From: Clostridium ganghwense
Lineage (GTDB): Bacteria; Bacillota; Clostridia; Clostridiales; Clostridiaceae
Reading direction: 5' to 3'
Assembly: GCF_026735165.1 (NCBI RefSeq)
Contig: NZ_JAPQES010000001.1
Location: forward strand, 248,001 to 312,000
Length of the DNA: 64,000 nt
Below are positions 54,040 to 63,309 of the stretch, piece after piece. The notes beneath the pieces are model-generated. The model was not told the origin of the DNA. It worked only from the letters and a program-made list of their open reading frames with translations, and did no database searches. Every line of letters starts with the position of its first letter. Position 1 is the first letter of the stretch. A program made the translations under genes and the position numbers.

Positions 54040-54825
54040 ATGAAGCTTTTAACATTAAACTGTCACTCTTGGCAGGAAGATAATCAACTTGAAAAGATTC
54101 AAACCATTGTAAATGACATCAAAGAAAAATCATATGATGTTATTGCAATTCAAGAAGTAAGTCAATTAATAAATGAAAAATCAATAGATAACAAGATTAA
54201 GGCAAATAACTTTGCCTTAGTTTTGTTAAACGAACTAAATAAATTGGATGTCAGTGATTATAAAATGGTTTGGGATTTTTCACATATTGGCTATGATGTA
54301 TATGAAGAAGGACTTGCTCTTTTAACCAAGCATGATATAGTAAAAGAATATTCATTCTTCATATCCAGAAATCATGATATAAACTATTGGAAGACACGTA
54401 AAATTGTTGGTGCTTCTATAAATATAGATGGTCAGTTAATGGACTTCTACTCATGCCATCTTGGATGGTGGATTGATGAGGAAGAACCTTTTAAAAATCA
54501 AGTAGACTGTCTTTTTAAAAACATTGCATTTGATAAACCAACTTTCTTAATGGGAGATTTTAACAATAATGCTTTCATTCGAGATGAAGGATATGACTAC
54601 TTAATTGAAAAAGGAATGTATGATACCTTCTCTCTTGCCAAACAAAAAGATAAAGGTATTACTGTAAAAGGTAAAATCGATGGTTGGGATGAAAATAAAA
54701 ATAACATGCGACTTGATTTGATTTTAGTAAATGAAGAAATTGATGTTAAATCATCTCAAGTTATTTTCAATGGTAAAAACAAGGAAGTAGTTTCTGATCA
54801 CTATGGTGTAGAAATTGAAATTTAA
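54040..54825 (+). CDS. Endonuclease/exonuclease/phosphatase (EEP) family protein in a sugar PTS operon
   Basis: 261 residues with the EEP catalytic blocks: LTLNCHSW, IAIQEVSQ (metal Glu), FYSCHLGWW, LMGDFNNNAF, MRLDLILVN and VSDHYGVEIEI. It begins 4 bp after the PTS stop, so it belongs to that operon. This context favours a phosphatase or phosphodiesterase acting on a sugar- or lipid-linked phosphate over DNA repair; the true substrate is unknown. Confidence 0.88.
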   Translation: MKLLTLNCHSWQEDNQLEKIQTIVNDIKEKSYDVIAIQEVSQLINEKSIDNKIKANNFALVLLNELNKLDVSDYKMVWDFSHIGYDVYEEGLALLTKHDIVKEYSFFISRNHDINYWKTRKIVGASINIDGQLMDFYSCHLGWWIDEEEPFKNQVDCLFKNIAFDKPTFLMGDFNNNAFIRDEGYDYLIEKGMYDTFSLAKQKDKGITVKGKIDGWDENKNNMRLDLILVNEEIDVKSSQVIFNGKNKEVVSDHYGVEIEI

Positions 54826-54835
54826 AGATTTCATT

Positions 54836-54862
54836 GGGAGAACGACTTAAAGTAGTTCTCCC
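54836..54862 (+). other. Intercistronic hairpin before the epimerase gene
   Basis: GGGAGAAC / GTTCTCCC with an 11-base loop, 11 bp after the EEP stop. The following sequence is not T-rich, so termination is partial at best. Confidence 0.6.
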
Positions 54863-54910
54863 ACTTGCTTATCCCTTAAATACCATTTATTAGAAAAGGA
54901 GTGGTTTTGT

Positions 54911-55960
54911 ATGAAAATATTAAAGAACTATTTTGGTAAAACAGCAAATAATAAAGATGTTCTCGAATATACTCTGACAAATGATAATTCAGCATTTATC
55001 AAAGTATTAAACTACGGAGGAATTATATCAGAAATTTGTGTACCAGATAAATATGATAATTTTGAAAATGTTGTATTAAGTTTAGATAATATAGAGAATT
55101 ATGAAGAAAAGTCCCCTTGCTTTGGTGCATTAATAGGACGAATAGCAGGAAGAGTTTCTAATGCCTCATTTACTATTGATGATGTGGAATATAAGCTAAA
55201 AGCAAACAATTTCAATTCTAATCTTCACGGAGGTCCTTTTGGATTTAACAATCAAATTTGGAATATAAAAGAAGTTATTGATAAAGATTATGTTGCTTTA
55301 GAGCTTAGTTATTTAAGTTCTGATGGTGATCAAGGTTTTCCTGGAAACTTAAATGTAAAAGCTGTATACAAATTTACTAATGACAATATACTAGAAATTT
55401 CATATGAAGCTGAAACCGATAAAAAAACTATTATTACTTTAACTAACCATAGTTATTTTAATCTATCAGGTAATTGCAAAGAAAAGATTCTTAATCACTC
55501 TTTAACTATTAATTCTGATGAATATATACTTATTAATTCAGAAGGTGTTCCTGAATCTTCTTCAGATGTAAAAAATACTCCTTTTGATTTTAGACAATGC
55601 AAAAATATTAATAAAGATATCTTTGCTGATAATGAACAAATAAAATACGGTAATGGTTACGACCACCCATTTATATTAAATCAAACTACTAATCCTCAAG
55701 TTATACTAGAAGAAGAAAAAAGCGGTAGAATACTAGAAATCTCAACAGATCAGCCAATAGTAGTTTTATTTACAGCTAATTCTATTAGAAAAGACATGAC
55801 TCTAAGAGGTGGAGTATCTTCTGATAATCATCTAGGAGTTTGTCTTGAAACTCAATGGTATCCTGATGCTATTAACAATCCAAATTTTCCAGCTTACATT
55901 TTAAATCCTGGTGAAAAATATAATACTAAAACTACCTATGCATTTAAGGTAAAATATTAA
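54911..55960 (+). CDS. galM: Aldose 1-epimerase (galactose mutarotase)
   Basis: 349 residues. Interconverts alpha and beta anomers of glucose or galactose. Motifs: LIGRIAGRVSNA, NLHGGPFGF, TLTNHSYFNLSG with a catalytic His, YGNGYDHPFIL, and the catalytic Glu region CLETQWYPDAINNPNFPAYIL. Third gene after the maltose-type PTS and EEP protein; it would equilibrate sugar anomers released on breakdown of the imported sugar. AAAGGAG ribosome site. Confidence 0.93.
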   Translation: MKILKNYFGKTANNKDVLEYTLTNDNSAFIKVLNYGGIISEICVPDKYDNFENVVLSLDNIENYEEKSPCFGALIGRIAGRVSNASFTIDDVEYKLKANNFNSNLHGGPFGFNNQIWNIKEVIDKDYVALELSYLSSDGDQGFPGNLNVKAVYKFTNDNILEISYEAETDKKTIITLTNHSYFNLSGNCKEKILNHSLTINSDEYILINSEGVPESSSDVKNTPFDFRQCKNINKDIFADNEQIKYGNGYDHPFILNQTTNPQVILEEEKSGRILEISTDQPIVVLFTANSIRKDMTLRGGVSSDNHLGVCLETQWYPDAINNPNFPAYILNPGEKYNTKTTYAFKVKY

Positions 55961-55981
55961 AAAAGTAATATTTTAAATTTT

Positions 55982-56020
55982 AAAGACATCTAGAGTAATT
56001 TAATTACCCCAGTTGTCTTT
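55982..56020 (+). terminator. Terminator of the PTS-EEP-galM operon
   Basis: AAAGACA...TGTCTTT outer stem with an inner GTAATT/AATTAC stem, followed by TTTCACG. The outer arm ends in a T-run. Confidence 0.75.
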
Positions 56021-56203
56021 TTCACGTCTTAAAAATACAAATATTATTTTGTATTGCTTTTATTCGTCTTTCTTCTCCTTTTCATTACATTTTTTGGCTT
56101 ATTTTATAAAAAAATTGATATTTTTCTATATTTTTTTTATAATACTAATTGATAGCAATAAATAATATTTAAATATGTTCATGTAAAAAAGGGGATAGTA
56201 CTC

Positions 56204-58240
56204 ATGGTAAAGTTAAAAAATAATAGTATTTCAAAAAAAATCTTATTTTGTTCTCTTTCTGTAATGCTAATAGTATTTTTAATGGTAGGCCTTTACATTA
56301 ATAATTACGTTAGAAATTTACTTTTAAAAGATTTAAAAAATAATCTAAAGTCTAACACTGATACTATTTCAGAAAGATTAAATTCTTATTTCTCCAAAAA
56401 AGAAGAAATAGTAAATAATTTAGCTAACAATCAATTTATATTAGATTACTTGAAAAAAGTAGAGACACGAGATCAAACTACAACTCAACCTGAATATGAA
56501 AATATAATAAGAACATTAAAAAACATTAAAGCATCAGATTCTAATATTTCTTTAGTATACGTAGCTTTAAATGATGCTGGTATTTACATAAGAAGTGATG
56601 AAAAAAAACAGAAACCTGATTATGATGTAAAAAAAAGGCCTTGGTATATTGAGCCAATAAAAGCAGGTAAAACTACTTTTACAAAACCCTATCTTGATAC
56701 TAGCAGTCAAAAAATGGTTATTAGTATTGTAAAACCAATTTTTGATAACAATAAAGTTTTAGGAGCTATAGCTATTGATTTAACTATTGATGATATACCT
56801 GAAATTATGAAAAAACAAAAAATAGGTACTACTGGTTATTCTATTTTATTAAATACAGATGGAACTATAATATATCATCCTGAAACTGAAAAGATTTTAA
56901 AACAAAAAATATTTGATTTAAGTGATGATTTAAAAGTTATAGGAAATAAAATGGTAAATGGCAAATCAGATATATCTACATACACATACAAAAATAAAGA
57001 GAAATATATATCTTATAATCCTATAAACTCTAATGGTTGGTCTGTTGGTGTTTGCATGGAAAAACAAGAAATTGAAAAACAACTTGTATCATTTAATAAA
57101 ACTCTTATATTGTTATATGTTATTGCCTTTATAATATTATTTATTGTACTATTAGTATTAACAAAAAAAATATTAAAAGAAATTCCTAATCTGCTCAATA
57201 GTATAAAAACAATATCAAATGGAGATTTAACAGTAAAAGTAAATGTTACATCAACCGATGAAATTGGTCAGATATCTATAGAGCTTACCAATATGGTGGA
57301 TAATATAAATTCCTTAATAAGAACTGCAAATTCTTCATCAAACACAGTGAAAAACTCATGTGATTATCTTGCTAAAATAACTGAACAAACAGTTTTATCA
57401 ACTAATGAGGTAGCTTCTTCTATGCAATCAATTGCAAAATCTTCGCTACAACAAGCGTTAGATACAGAGATAAGTTCAAACGAAATGAATAAATTATCTC
57501 AAAATATAGAAAAAGTAACTTCAGCCTCTAAATCAATAAGTAGTTTGGCAAATAAGACTAATGAATTAGGTAGTGAAGGTCTTAAAGTACTAAAAGAATT
57601 AACTAAATGTTCTTCTGAAACTAATAAATCCTCTAATGAAATAAGTAAAATTATATCTAATGTAAATGAAAGTTCCGATAATATAGGTGGAATAGTAAAA
57701 ACTATAACTGAAATAGCAGAACAAACTAACTTATTAGCATTAAATGCATCTATTGAAGCAGCTAGAGCAGGTGAATCTGGAAAAGGCTTTGCAGTAGTAG
57801 CAGATGAAATAAGAAAATTAGCAGAATTAACTTCTGAATCTACATATGAAATCAAAAATCATATTACAGACATTCAGGACAAATCAAAACTGTCAGTTGA
57901 AAAAATGAAAGATACAAATGATATTGTAAAACAAAATGATCTTGCAGTAATACAGACTAAAGATATATTTAATGAAATATTAAGTTCGTTAAATGAGTTA
58001 ACAAAACATTTAGATGGAATTATAAATTATACCTTTGAAATGAATAATAGAAAAGGTGAAATAATTAAATCTATTACTAATATTTCTGCATCTTCTCAAG
58101 AAGCATCTGCAGCAACTGAAGAGGTATCTGCATCTTCTGAAGAACAGTTAGCAAGTATGGAACAAATATCTGAACACACACACAAATTAAAAGAACTATG
58201 TAATGTATTAAATAATGAATTAAATAAATTTAAAATATAA
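56204..58240 (+). CDS. Methyl-accepting chemotaxis protein with dCache_1 sensor
   Basis: 678 residues. TM1 at about 14-34, extracellular dCache_1 domain (about 40-295; [65 protein letters not shown]), TM2 near 300-322, HAMP, and signalling tip [22 protein letters not shown]. The dCache_1 class commonly binds amino acids or similar polar ligands. Follows the sugar PTS operon but has its own upstream region; no SigD-like box was recognised. Confidence 0.94.
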   Translation: MVKLKNNSISKKILFCSLSVMLIVFLMVGLYINNYVRNLLLKDLKNNLKSNTDTISERLNSYFSKKEEIVNNLANNQFILDYLKKVETRDQTTTQPEYENIIRTLKNIKASDSNISLVYVALNDAGIYIRSDEKKQKPDYDVKKRPWYIEPIKAGKTTFTKPYLDTSSQKMVISIVKPIFDNNKVLGAIAIDLTIDDIPEIMKKQKIGTTGYSILLNTDGTIIYHPETEKILKQKIFDLSDDLKVIGNKMVNGKSDISTYTYKNKEKYISYNPINSNGWSVGVCMEKQEIEKQLVSFNKTLILLYVIAFIILFIVLLVLTKKILKEIPNLLNSIKTISNGDLTVKVNVTSTDEIGQISIELTNMVDNINSLIRTANSSSNTVKNSCDYLAKITEQTVLSTNEVASSMQSIAKSSLQQALDTEISSNEMNKLSQNIEKVTSASKSISSLANKTNELGSEGLKVLKELTKCSSETNKSSNEISKIISNVNESSDNIGGIVKTITEIAEQTNLLALNASIEAARAGESGKGFAVVADEIRKLAELTSESTYEIKNHITDIQDKSKLSVEKMKDTNDIVKQNDLAVIQTKDIFNEILSSLNELTKHLDGIINYTFEMNNRKGEIIKSITNISASSQEASAATEEVSASSEEQLASMEQISEHTHKLKELCNVLNNELNKFKI

Positions 58241-58245
58241 TAAAC

Positions 58246-58277
58246 GAGAGGCTGTATGTAAATAACAACAGCCTCTC
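58246..58277. terminator. Bidirectional terminator
   Basis: GAGAGGCTGT / ACAGCCTCTC with a 12-base loop, between the convergent chemoreceptor and HAD genes. Confidence 0.85.
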
Positions 58278-58286
58278 TTCTATTTA

Positions 58287-59660
58287 TTATTTATGCAATA
58301 ATCTTTCTTCATCAGACCCTAATTTAATTGTTTTCTCTGAAGGTCTATATAAACCAATATTTTCATCTCTACCTTGCAAAATATATTTTGCATTAGCATC
58401 TCCTATATTTTCTGCTGCTTTTTGTGAAAGCTTACCTATAGGACTTGTTTTACTCTTTAATCTATTGTTAATTAGAACTAATTGAGTATCCTTAAAATCA
58501 CTCATCATTCTAACATCTCCATTACTGTCACCACATACAAGTACAGGTCCATGACCGTATTTTTTAACAAGAATATCTTTGATAGCTTTTGTTTTACCTT
58601 CCCCTTGTGTTTGAGGATAACCTTTTTTATACTCAGCCTGAATTATTCCCTTTTTATCTCTTTCTAATTTCATAGCGATTACATGATCTTCTGGAAGATT
58701 ATATCCATATTTAGGACTACATGCAAATTCCTTAATAACATCTTCAAAAGATGCAGAACAAATGTATACATCAATACCATTCTTAGCTAAAGCATGCATT
58801 AAATTAATAACTTCAGGGTTAGTACGAAGTCCACTAGTAAAAGTTACTGAAACTACACCTGCTTTACCTGATAACTTTTCACTACTTGTCCATGTACGTT
58901 TTTCTATTGCATCTGCTAAATTAAAATCATCAGATTTTTGTGCTAAAGCTCTAACTTCTTGTGAATTCATATTTTTAAACATATATAAAACCCACGGATA
59001 TCCTACACTTGCATCAAAACTACCATTAATAGATTCATATAAATAATATAGTTTTGCTCTAAAATCTTTAAACTGCTCACATTTTTTAATTTCTTCTAAA
59101 GATTTTTTCCCTTTAAGACCTACGTAATTATTATATAAATATTTATAGTCATTATCTAAATCTTCACCTATTTTTGATATATTAACAGATTTTCCACTTT
59201 TATTATTAAATTCTTCATTAAAATTTTTGTCTGGTATATCTTTCCTTATTACTTTTGAAAATTCCTCTGGAGTCATTTTAAAAACAAGATTTTCTATTTG
59301 ATATCTAAAAAGCGCTTCTTCTGTATCCATATATATAGAAGTTTGATCCCAATCAAATACAGCATAAGGCTTACTGTTATAATTATATTTAGTGCTTCTT
59401 ATTCCATTTCTAAGAATTAAATTTTTCAAAGCATTATATGTATTAGGTGACCATCTTCCAGCCTCTAATTCTGGAACTGAATTTACTAATGATTTAATAT
59501 AAGAAGTTGATATTTTACTATCATAAGTACTTCTGCTATTTTGTAATTTTAGATTATAATTATTTTTTGCCTCTTGAGCATATGCTCCAGTTCCTGGAAT
59601 CAACATAGCTCCTATTACAGTTAATACTACTAATTTTTTCTTAAGTCCTTTTCCTATCAT
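58287..59660 (-). CDS. Secreted HAD-superfamily phosphatase, possibly phosphorylcholine phosphatase-like
   Basis: 457 residues with an N-terminal signal peptide (MIGKGLKKKLVVLTVIGAML...GAYA, cleavage near residue 28), so the enzyme is exported. HAD motif I is FDWDQTS (D-x-D-x-T, about 103-109), motif II lies in VSVTFTSGLRTNP, a Lys follows further on, and motif IV is CGDSNGDVRMMSD. The cap arrangement and the segment before motif I recall bacterial phosphorylcholine phosphatases. It is divergent from a BCCT-type choline/betaine transporter, which fits release and uptake of choline, but this is inference. Confidence 0.8.
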   Translation of the reverse strand: MIGKGLKKKLVVLTVIGAMLIPGTGAYAQEAKNNYNLKLQNSRSTYDSKISTSYIKSLVNSVPELEAGRWSPNTYNALKNLILRNGIRSTKYNYNSKPYAVFDWDQTSIYMDTEEALFRYQIENLVFKMTPEEFSKVIRKDIPDKNFNEEFNNKSGKSVNISKIGEDLDNDYKYLYNNYVGLKGKKSLEEIKKCEQFKDFRAKLYYLYESINGSFDASVGYPWVLYMFKNMNSQEVRALAQKSDDFNLADAIEKRTWTSSEKLSGKAGVVSVTFTSGLRTNPEVINLMHALAKNGIDVYICSASFEDVIKEFACSPKYGYNLPEDHVIAMKLERDKKGIIQAEYKKGYPQTQGEGKTKAIKDILVKKYGHGPVLVCGDSNGDVRMMSDFKDTQLVLINNRLKSKTSPIGKLSQKAAENIGDANAKYILQGRDENIGLYRPSEKTIKLGSDEERLLHK

Positions 59661-59873
59661 AATTTTTCTCCTCTCTGTTAATTAATTGGAAATTTTATAT
59701 ACATAATGCAATATACATTCTTTTACAAATTTCTCATAATTATGTTCCTCAAAAATATTTTGTATTAAATTACATTATGTTGAATAAGATTTCGACATAA
59801 ATTTCTATTTTCCTTCTTAAATGTAAAATTTTATAATCAATTTTCAAATTCAAGACTAAATAAAAATTAGACG

Positions 59874-59987
59874 ATACCACAGTAGAAACTGTTATGCTTA
59901 CGCTCATAAATTGACTTTTATGCTTGTACATGTTACAATCATAAGGTAAGTATTAGTCAATGGAAAGTTGTGGTATTTTTCTTTTTT
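59874..59987 (+). ncRNA. Candidate structured RNA (three-way junction closed next to a T-run), unassigned
   Basis: ATACCACA (59874-59881) pairs with TGTGGTAT (59969-59976), followed by TTTTCTTTTTT. Inside are a TTATG/CATAA hairpin (59892-59909) and a longer arm closed by ATTGACT/AGTCAAT (59910-59916 and 59955-59961). That arm contains nested TTATG/CATAA and TTGTA/TACAA stems. An alternative hairpin ACAGT-AGAA-ACTGT (59879-59892) would compete with the outer helix, as in a switch. I do not recognise a known riboswitch family. The T-run favours the plus strand. Confidence 0.5.
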
Positions 59988-60086
59988 CTTATATCCACTC
60001 TTATTTTCTATTTAGTTTTAGTATTTTCTAATTATCTTTATTTTTCAAAAGAAATTATATAGATTGTTTTATATTTGTGAAGTAGA

Positions 60087-60277
60087 CTTTAGTAGTAACT
60101 AGGCTTGTGAGCTTAAATATGTATTCCTTACAGATTTAAGTAAACTAACCATCATACCGTGAGACTATTGTTGAAAAATATTTATTTATAGAACTGGGGT
60201 CTGTTTAGGTCCAAACGGGTCTAAACTACACTACAATTTTGTGGTATAAAATGAGTCAAGATTTTGGCGAAATTTAG
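60087..60277 (+). ncRNA. Candidate structured leader of the BCCT transporter gene
   Basis: Between the first RNA element and the terminator at 60278 are several local helices. These are CTTAAAT/ATTTAAG (60112-60140), a 10-bp helix GTTTAGGTCC-AAAC-GGGTCTAAAC with two adjacent wobble pairs (60203-60226), and a short hairpin at 60230-60245. No open reading frame of note is present. Together with the downstream terminator this looks like an attenuated leader or a separate small RNA. Not matched to a known class by eye. Confidence 0.45.
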
Positions 60278-60320
60278 GCACTCTAATTCTATGTTTTTAC
60301 ATAGAATTAGAGTGCTTTTT
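60278..60320 (+). terminator. Strong terminator in the leader, 36 bp before the BCCT gene
   Basis: GCACTCTAATTCTATG / CATAGAATTAGAGTGC, a perfect 16-bp stem with a 6-base loop, then TTTTT. Its position just upstream of the start codon, after structured sequence, suggests regulated read-through. Confidence 0.9.
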
Positions 60321-60355
60321 ATTATTCAAAAATATATACAAAGAGAGGTTTTTTA

Positions 60356-61999
60356 ATGAAAAATGATATTAGTAACCAACTCGAAGAAAAATTATATAGT
60401 AGGAATTTTACTAAATTTGGTTTAGATATGAATCCAGTTGTATCTATTGTTGCCGGATTAGTTATATTGGTTTTTGCAGGATATGCACTTTTAAATTTAG
60501 AACATGCAAATCAAGTTTTCGAAAGCGTTAAAAACGCAATTATTGCTAAAGGGGATTGGCTCTTTATACTATCCAGTAACTTTTTTATTGTAGTTTGTTT
60601 GTTTTTTGCTTTTTCAAAACTAGGTGATGTAAGAATAGGAGGCGTTAATGCCAAACCTCATTTTTCAAACTTTGCATGGTATTCAATGTTGATATCTGCT
60701 GGTATGGGAATTGGATTAATGTTCTGGTCAGTAGGAGAACCTTTATATCATTCTGTAAGTAAACCACCAATTTTCCAGAGTGGAAATGCCGTTAATTCAG
60801 CTATGGCAACTGTTTTTTTCCATTGGGGATTACATCCTTGGGGAATATATGCATTAATATCTTTAGCTCTAGCATTTTTCGCTTACAATAAAAATTTGCC
60901 ACTTTCTTTAAGATCAGTATTTTACCCAATATTAAAAGAAAAAACTTTTGGAATTATCGGAGATCTTATAGACGTGCTTGCTGTTGTAGCATGTTTATTT
61001 GGATTGGCTACTTCACTAGGTCTTGGAGTACAGCAAATCAATAGTGGTTTAAGCCATTTATTAGGTATAGATTTTAATGTTAAAATACAGGTTATATTAA
61101 TTGCTGTTATTACTTTAATAGCAACTTTATCTGTTGTTTCAGGAATAGACAAAGGTGTTAAATTCTTGTCTGAATTAAATATAAAAATGGCTCTTGTATT
61201 TATGATTGCTGTTTTCATTCTTGGGCCAACATCATATATATTAAAAACATTTTCTAATTCTTTAGGTCTTTATTTAAATAATTTTGTTAAATCTTCCTTT
61301 TTCATATCAACAGGTGACTCAACGTGGCAAGGTAGTTGGTCTGTATTCTATCTTGCATGGTGGATATCATGGTCTCCATTTGTTGGAATGTTCATTGCAA
61401 GAGTATCTAGAGGAAGAACAATTAGAGAATTTGTTTTAGCGGTATTAATCGTACCTTCTCTTTTATCATTTATATGGTTATCAGTCTTTGGTGGTACTGC
61501 TATACATATAAACAATGCACTTGGTGGAAAATTATTTGAAGTAGTTCAAAATAATCTTCCAATAGCTTTATTTGAGATGATAAACCATTTAAATATACCA
61601 ATTTTAGCGGGAACTATAAAAGTTATCTTATCAATACTAGGTACATTATTAGTTATTTCATTCTTTGTTACATCAAGTGACTCTGGTTCATTGGTTGTAG
61701 ACAATATTACATCTGGAGGAAAATTGGATTCACCAATACCTCAAAGAATATTTTGGGCTTTTATGGAAGGATTTATAGCTGCAGTATTATTGTTAATTGG
61801 TGGTGAAAAAGCACTTTCAGCATTACAAACAGCTGTAATTAGTGCAGGACTTCCATTTGCAATTATACTAATTATTATGTCTCTATTACTTGTAGGCAGC
61901 GTAAGACAGGCTTATAAAAAGCAGAAAAAAATCAAAGATATAAAACGCTATAACAAAGTTGTAGAATATGCTTCCGAAAGAACTGAAACACCAGCTTAA
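60356..61999 (+). CDS. BCCT-family betaine/choline/carnitine transporter
   Basis: 547 residues, about twelve membrane helices. Family signatures: MGIGLMFWSVGEPLYH, HWGLHPWGIYA, and WSVFYLAWWISWSPFVGMFIARVSRGRTIREFV with the conserved Trp-rich segment, then FFVTSSDSGSLVVDNI. Imports a quaternary ammonium compound (glycine betaine, choline or carnitine) driven by Na+ or H+. GAGAGG ribosome site. Preceded by a long leader with a strong terminator; divergent from the secreted HAD phosphatase. Confidence 0.93.
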   Translation: MKNDISNQLEEKLYSRNFTKFGLDMNPVVSIVAGLVILVFAGYALLNLEHANQVFESVKNAIIAKGDWLFILSSNFFIVVCLFFAFSKLGDVRIGGVNAKPHFSNFAWYSMLISAGMGIGLMFWSVGEPLYHSVSKPPIFQSGNAVNSAMATVFFHWGLHPWGIYALISLALAFFAYNKNLPLSLRSVFYPILKEKTFGIIGDLIDVLAVVACLFGLATSLGLGVQQINSGLSHLLGIDFNVKIQVILIAVITLIATLSVVSGIDKGVKFLSELNIKMALVFMIAVFILGPTSYILKTFSNSLGLYLNNFVKSSFFISTGDSTWQGSWSVFYLAWWISWSPFVGMFIARVSRGRTIREFVLAVLIVPSLLSFIWLSVFGGTAIHINNALGGKLFEVVQNNLPIALFEMINHLNIPILAGTIKVILSILGTLLVISFFVTSSDSGSLVVDNITSGGKLDSPIPQRIFWAFMEGFIAAVLLLIGGEKALSALQTAVISAGLPFAIILIIMSLLLVGSVRQAYKKQKKIKDIKRYNKVVEYASERTETPA

Positions 62000-62021
62000 A
62001 CTAATTATATATAAAGTATAA

Positions 62022-62056
62022 AACCTAGAAAATCTATATTTTAGATTTTCTAGGTT
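62022..62056. terminator. Bidirectional terminator between BCCT and adenosine deaminase genes
   Basis: AACCTAGAAAATCTA / TAGATTTTCTAGGTT, a perfect 15-bp stem with a short loop, between convergent genes. Confidence 0.9.
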
Positions 62057-62078
62057 AATTTTTTAGGAAATAATAATC

Positions 62079-63074
62079 TTATTCAATGTAATTTCTCAAT
62101 TTTTTCTTTGTTTCCTCATCAGTAAAAGATGCCTCAACACTGTTATAGTAAATTTGTTTATAATCTTCATATGTGATACTGAATTCCTTCGACACTATAT
62201 CACATTCATTACTCAAGGTTGTATCAGATACAGTTCTATTGTCAGTATTAATAGTTACTTTGATTCCATCTCTATGATAGTCATAAATTGGATGATTGCT
62301 AAAAATATCTACTGCTTTAGTTTGAACATTGCTTTTTGGACACATCTCCAGAGCAATTCCTTTATCCTTTACAATTTTATATGCTTCAGCGCAATCCTTG
62401 ATATATATTCCATGGCCAATTCTTTCAGCACCTAAAAGCTCAACTGCCTCAAGTACATTTTTACCTATTCCAGTTTCACCAGCATGAATAGTTACTCTGT
62501 ATCCATATTTTCTCGCTAATTTTATCGGTTCAATGAATCTTTCACAAAATCCTTCATTTTCACTTGAAGCTAAATCTATCGCTACAACTCCTTTCCCAAG
62601 GAATTTTTTACCTTTTTCAACTATATCAAAAGCCGTATTCACAGGCATATTTCTCATGCATGATAGTATCAAATTTCCTTTGATATCAAATTTCTCTTCT
62701 GCTTCTTTAATTCCATTTAATACACTTTCAATTACTTCCTCAACACTTAATTCCTTTTCAATATGAAGTAGTGGCGCAAATCTTACTTCTATATATTTTA
62801 CATTTTCCTTTGCCGCATCCTCAAGAAGTTCATAAGCTATTCTTCTAAGACTCTCCTTTGACTGCATTACTGATATTGGAATTACAAATCTTTCTAAATA
62901 TTCATCAAGACATTTGCATTCTAAAGGTGCAATTAACATATCTTTTATTAATTCAATATCATTAGTTGGAATACTGATTCCTTCTTGTATCGCTATGTCA
63001 ATAATTGTTTCAGGTCTAACGCTGCCGTCTAAATGGCAATGTAATTCAATTTTTGGTAAAGTTAATAAATCCAT
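62079..63074 (-). CDS. add: Adenosine deaminase
   Basis: 331 residues. Converts adenosine to inosine in purine salvage. Zinc and catalytic motifs: ELHCHLDGSVRPETI (His-x-His), VTIHAGETG (His, Glu), RIGHGIYI, EMCPKSN and TINTDNRTVSDT (Asp). GGAGGG-like site before ATG. Its leader holds an adenine-type riboswitch and terminator, which supports adenosine/adenine metabolism rather than a related deaminase. Confidence 0.95.
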   Translation of the reverse strand: MDLLTLPKIELHCHLDGSVRPETIIDIAIQEGISIPTNDIELIKDMLIAPLECKCLDEYLERFVIPISVMQSKESLRRIAYELLEDAAKENVKYIEVRFAPLLHIEKELSVEEVIESVLNGIKEAEEKFDIKGNLILSCMRNMPVNTAFDIVEKGKKFLGKGVVAIDLASSENEGFCERFIEPIKLARKYGYRVTIHAGETGIGKNVLEAVELLGAERIGHGIYIKDCAEAYKIVKDKGIALEMCPKSNVQTKAVDIFSNHPIYDYHRDGIKVTINTDNRTVSDTTLSNECDIVSKEFSITYEDYKQIYYNSVEASFTDEETKKKLRNYIE

Positions 63075-63137
63075 ATTACCCTCCTATTTATTTTATATTA
63101 TAAATTTATATTATGAAAAATTTAATTCTAGAAATGC

Positions 63138-63192
63138 AAAAAACCCTGATTACAAAGAAAATACACATAAGTGTATTTTCTTCGTAATCAGG
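63138..63192 (-). terminator. Riboswitch-controlled terminator of add
   Basis: Minus strand: CCTGATTACGAAGAAAATAC... pairs with its complement (one mismatch over about 22 bp, TTAT loop) and is followed by TTTTTT. The 5' arm includes the 3' strand of aptamer helix P1, so aptamer folding and terminator are mutually exclusive. Confidence 0.9.
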
Positions 63193-63247
63193 AATTATAG
63201 GTCCCTGGTAGACACCCCCAAACCATATTATTGGGGTTATACGAAGT
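63179..63247 (-). promoter_or_regulatory. Adenine riboswitch aptamer (purine class)
   Basis: Minus strand: P1 ACTTCGT/ACGAAGA; then TATAA; P2 CCCCAA-TAATATGG-TTTGGGG; junction TGTCTACC; P3 CAGGGA/TTCCTG with loop CCTATAA; and GATTACG before P1's 3' strand. The pyrimidine that sets specificity (position 74 in the xpt numbering) is U, which selects adenine. Because the 3' P1 strand also forms the terminator, adenine should switch add on. Confidence 0.93.
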
Positions 63248-63309
63248 TAATATATAATCATTTTTACATTATTATAGTTAACTTTATTATAAATGTCAAG
63301 CAAGTTGAC

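Noticed and set aside
60087-60320. Known riboswitch classes (T-box, glycine, SAM, lysine, c-di-GMP, purine) for the BCCT leader
   Set aside because: None of their conserved cores could be seen in the sequence, so the element is left unassigned.
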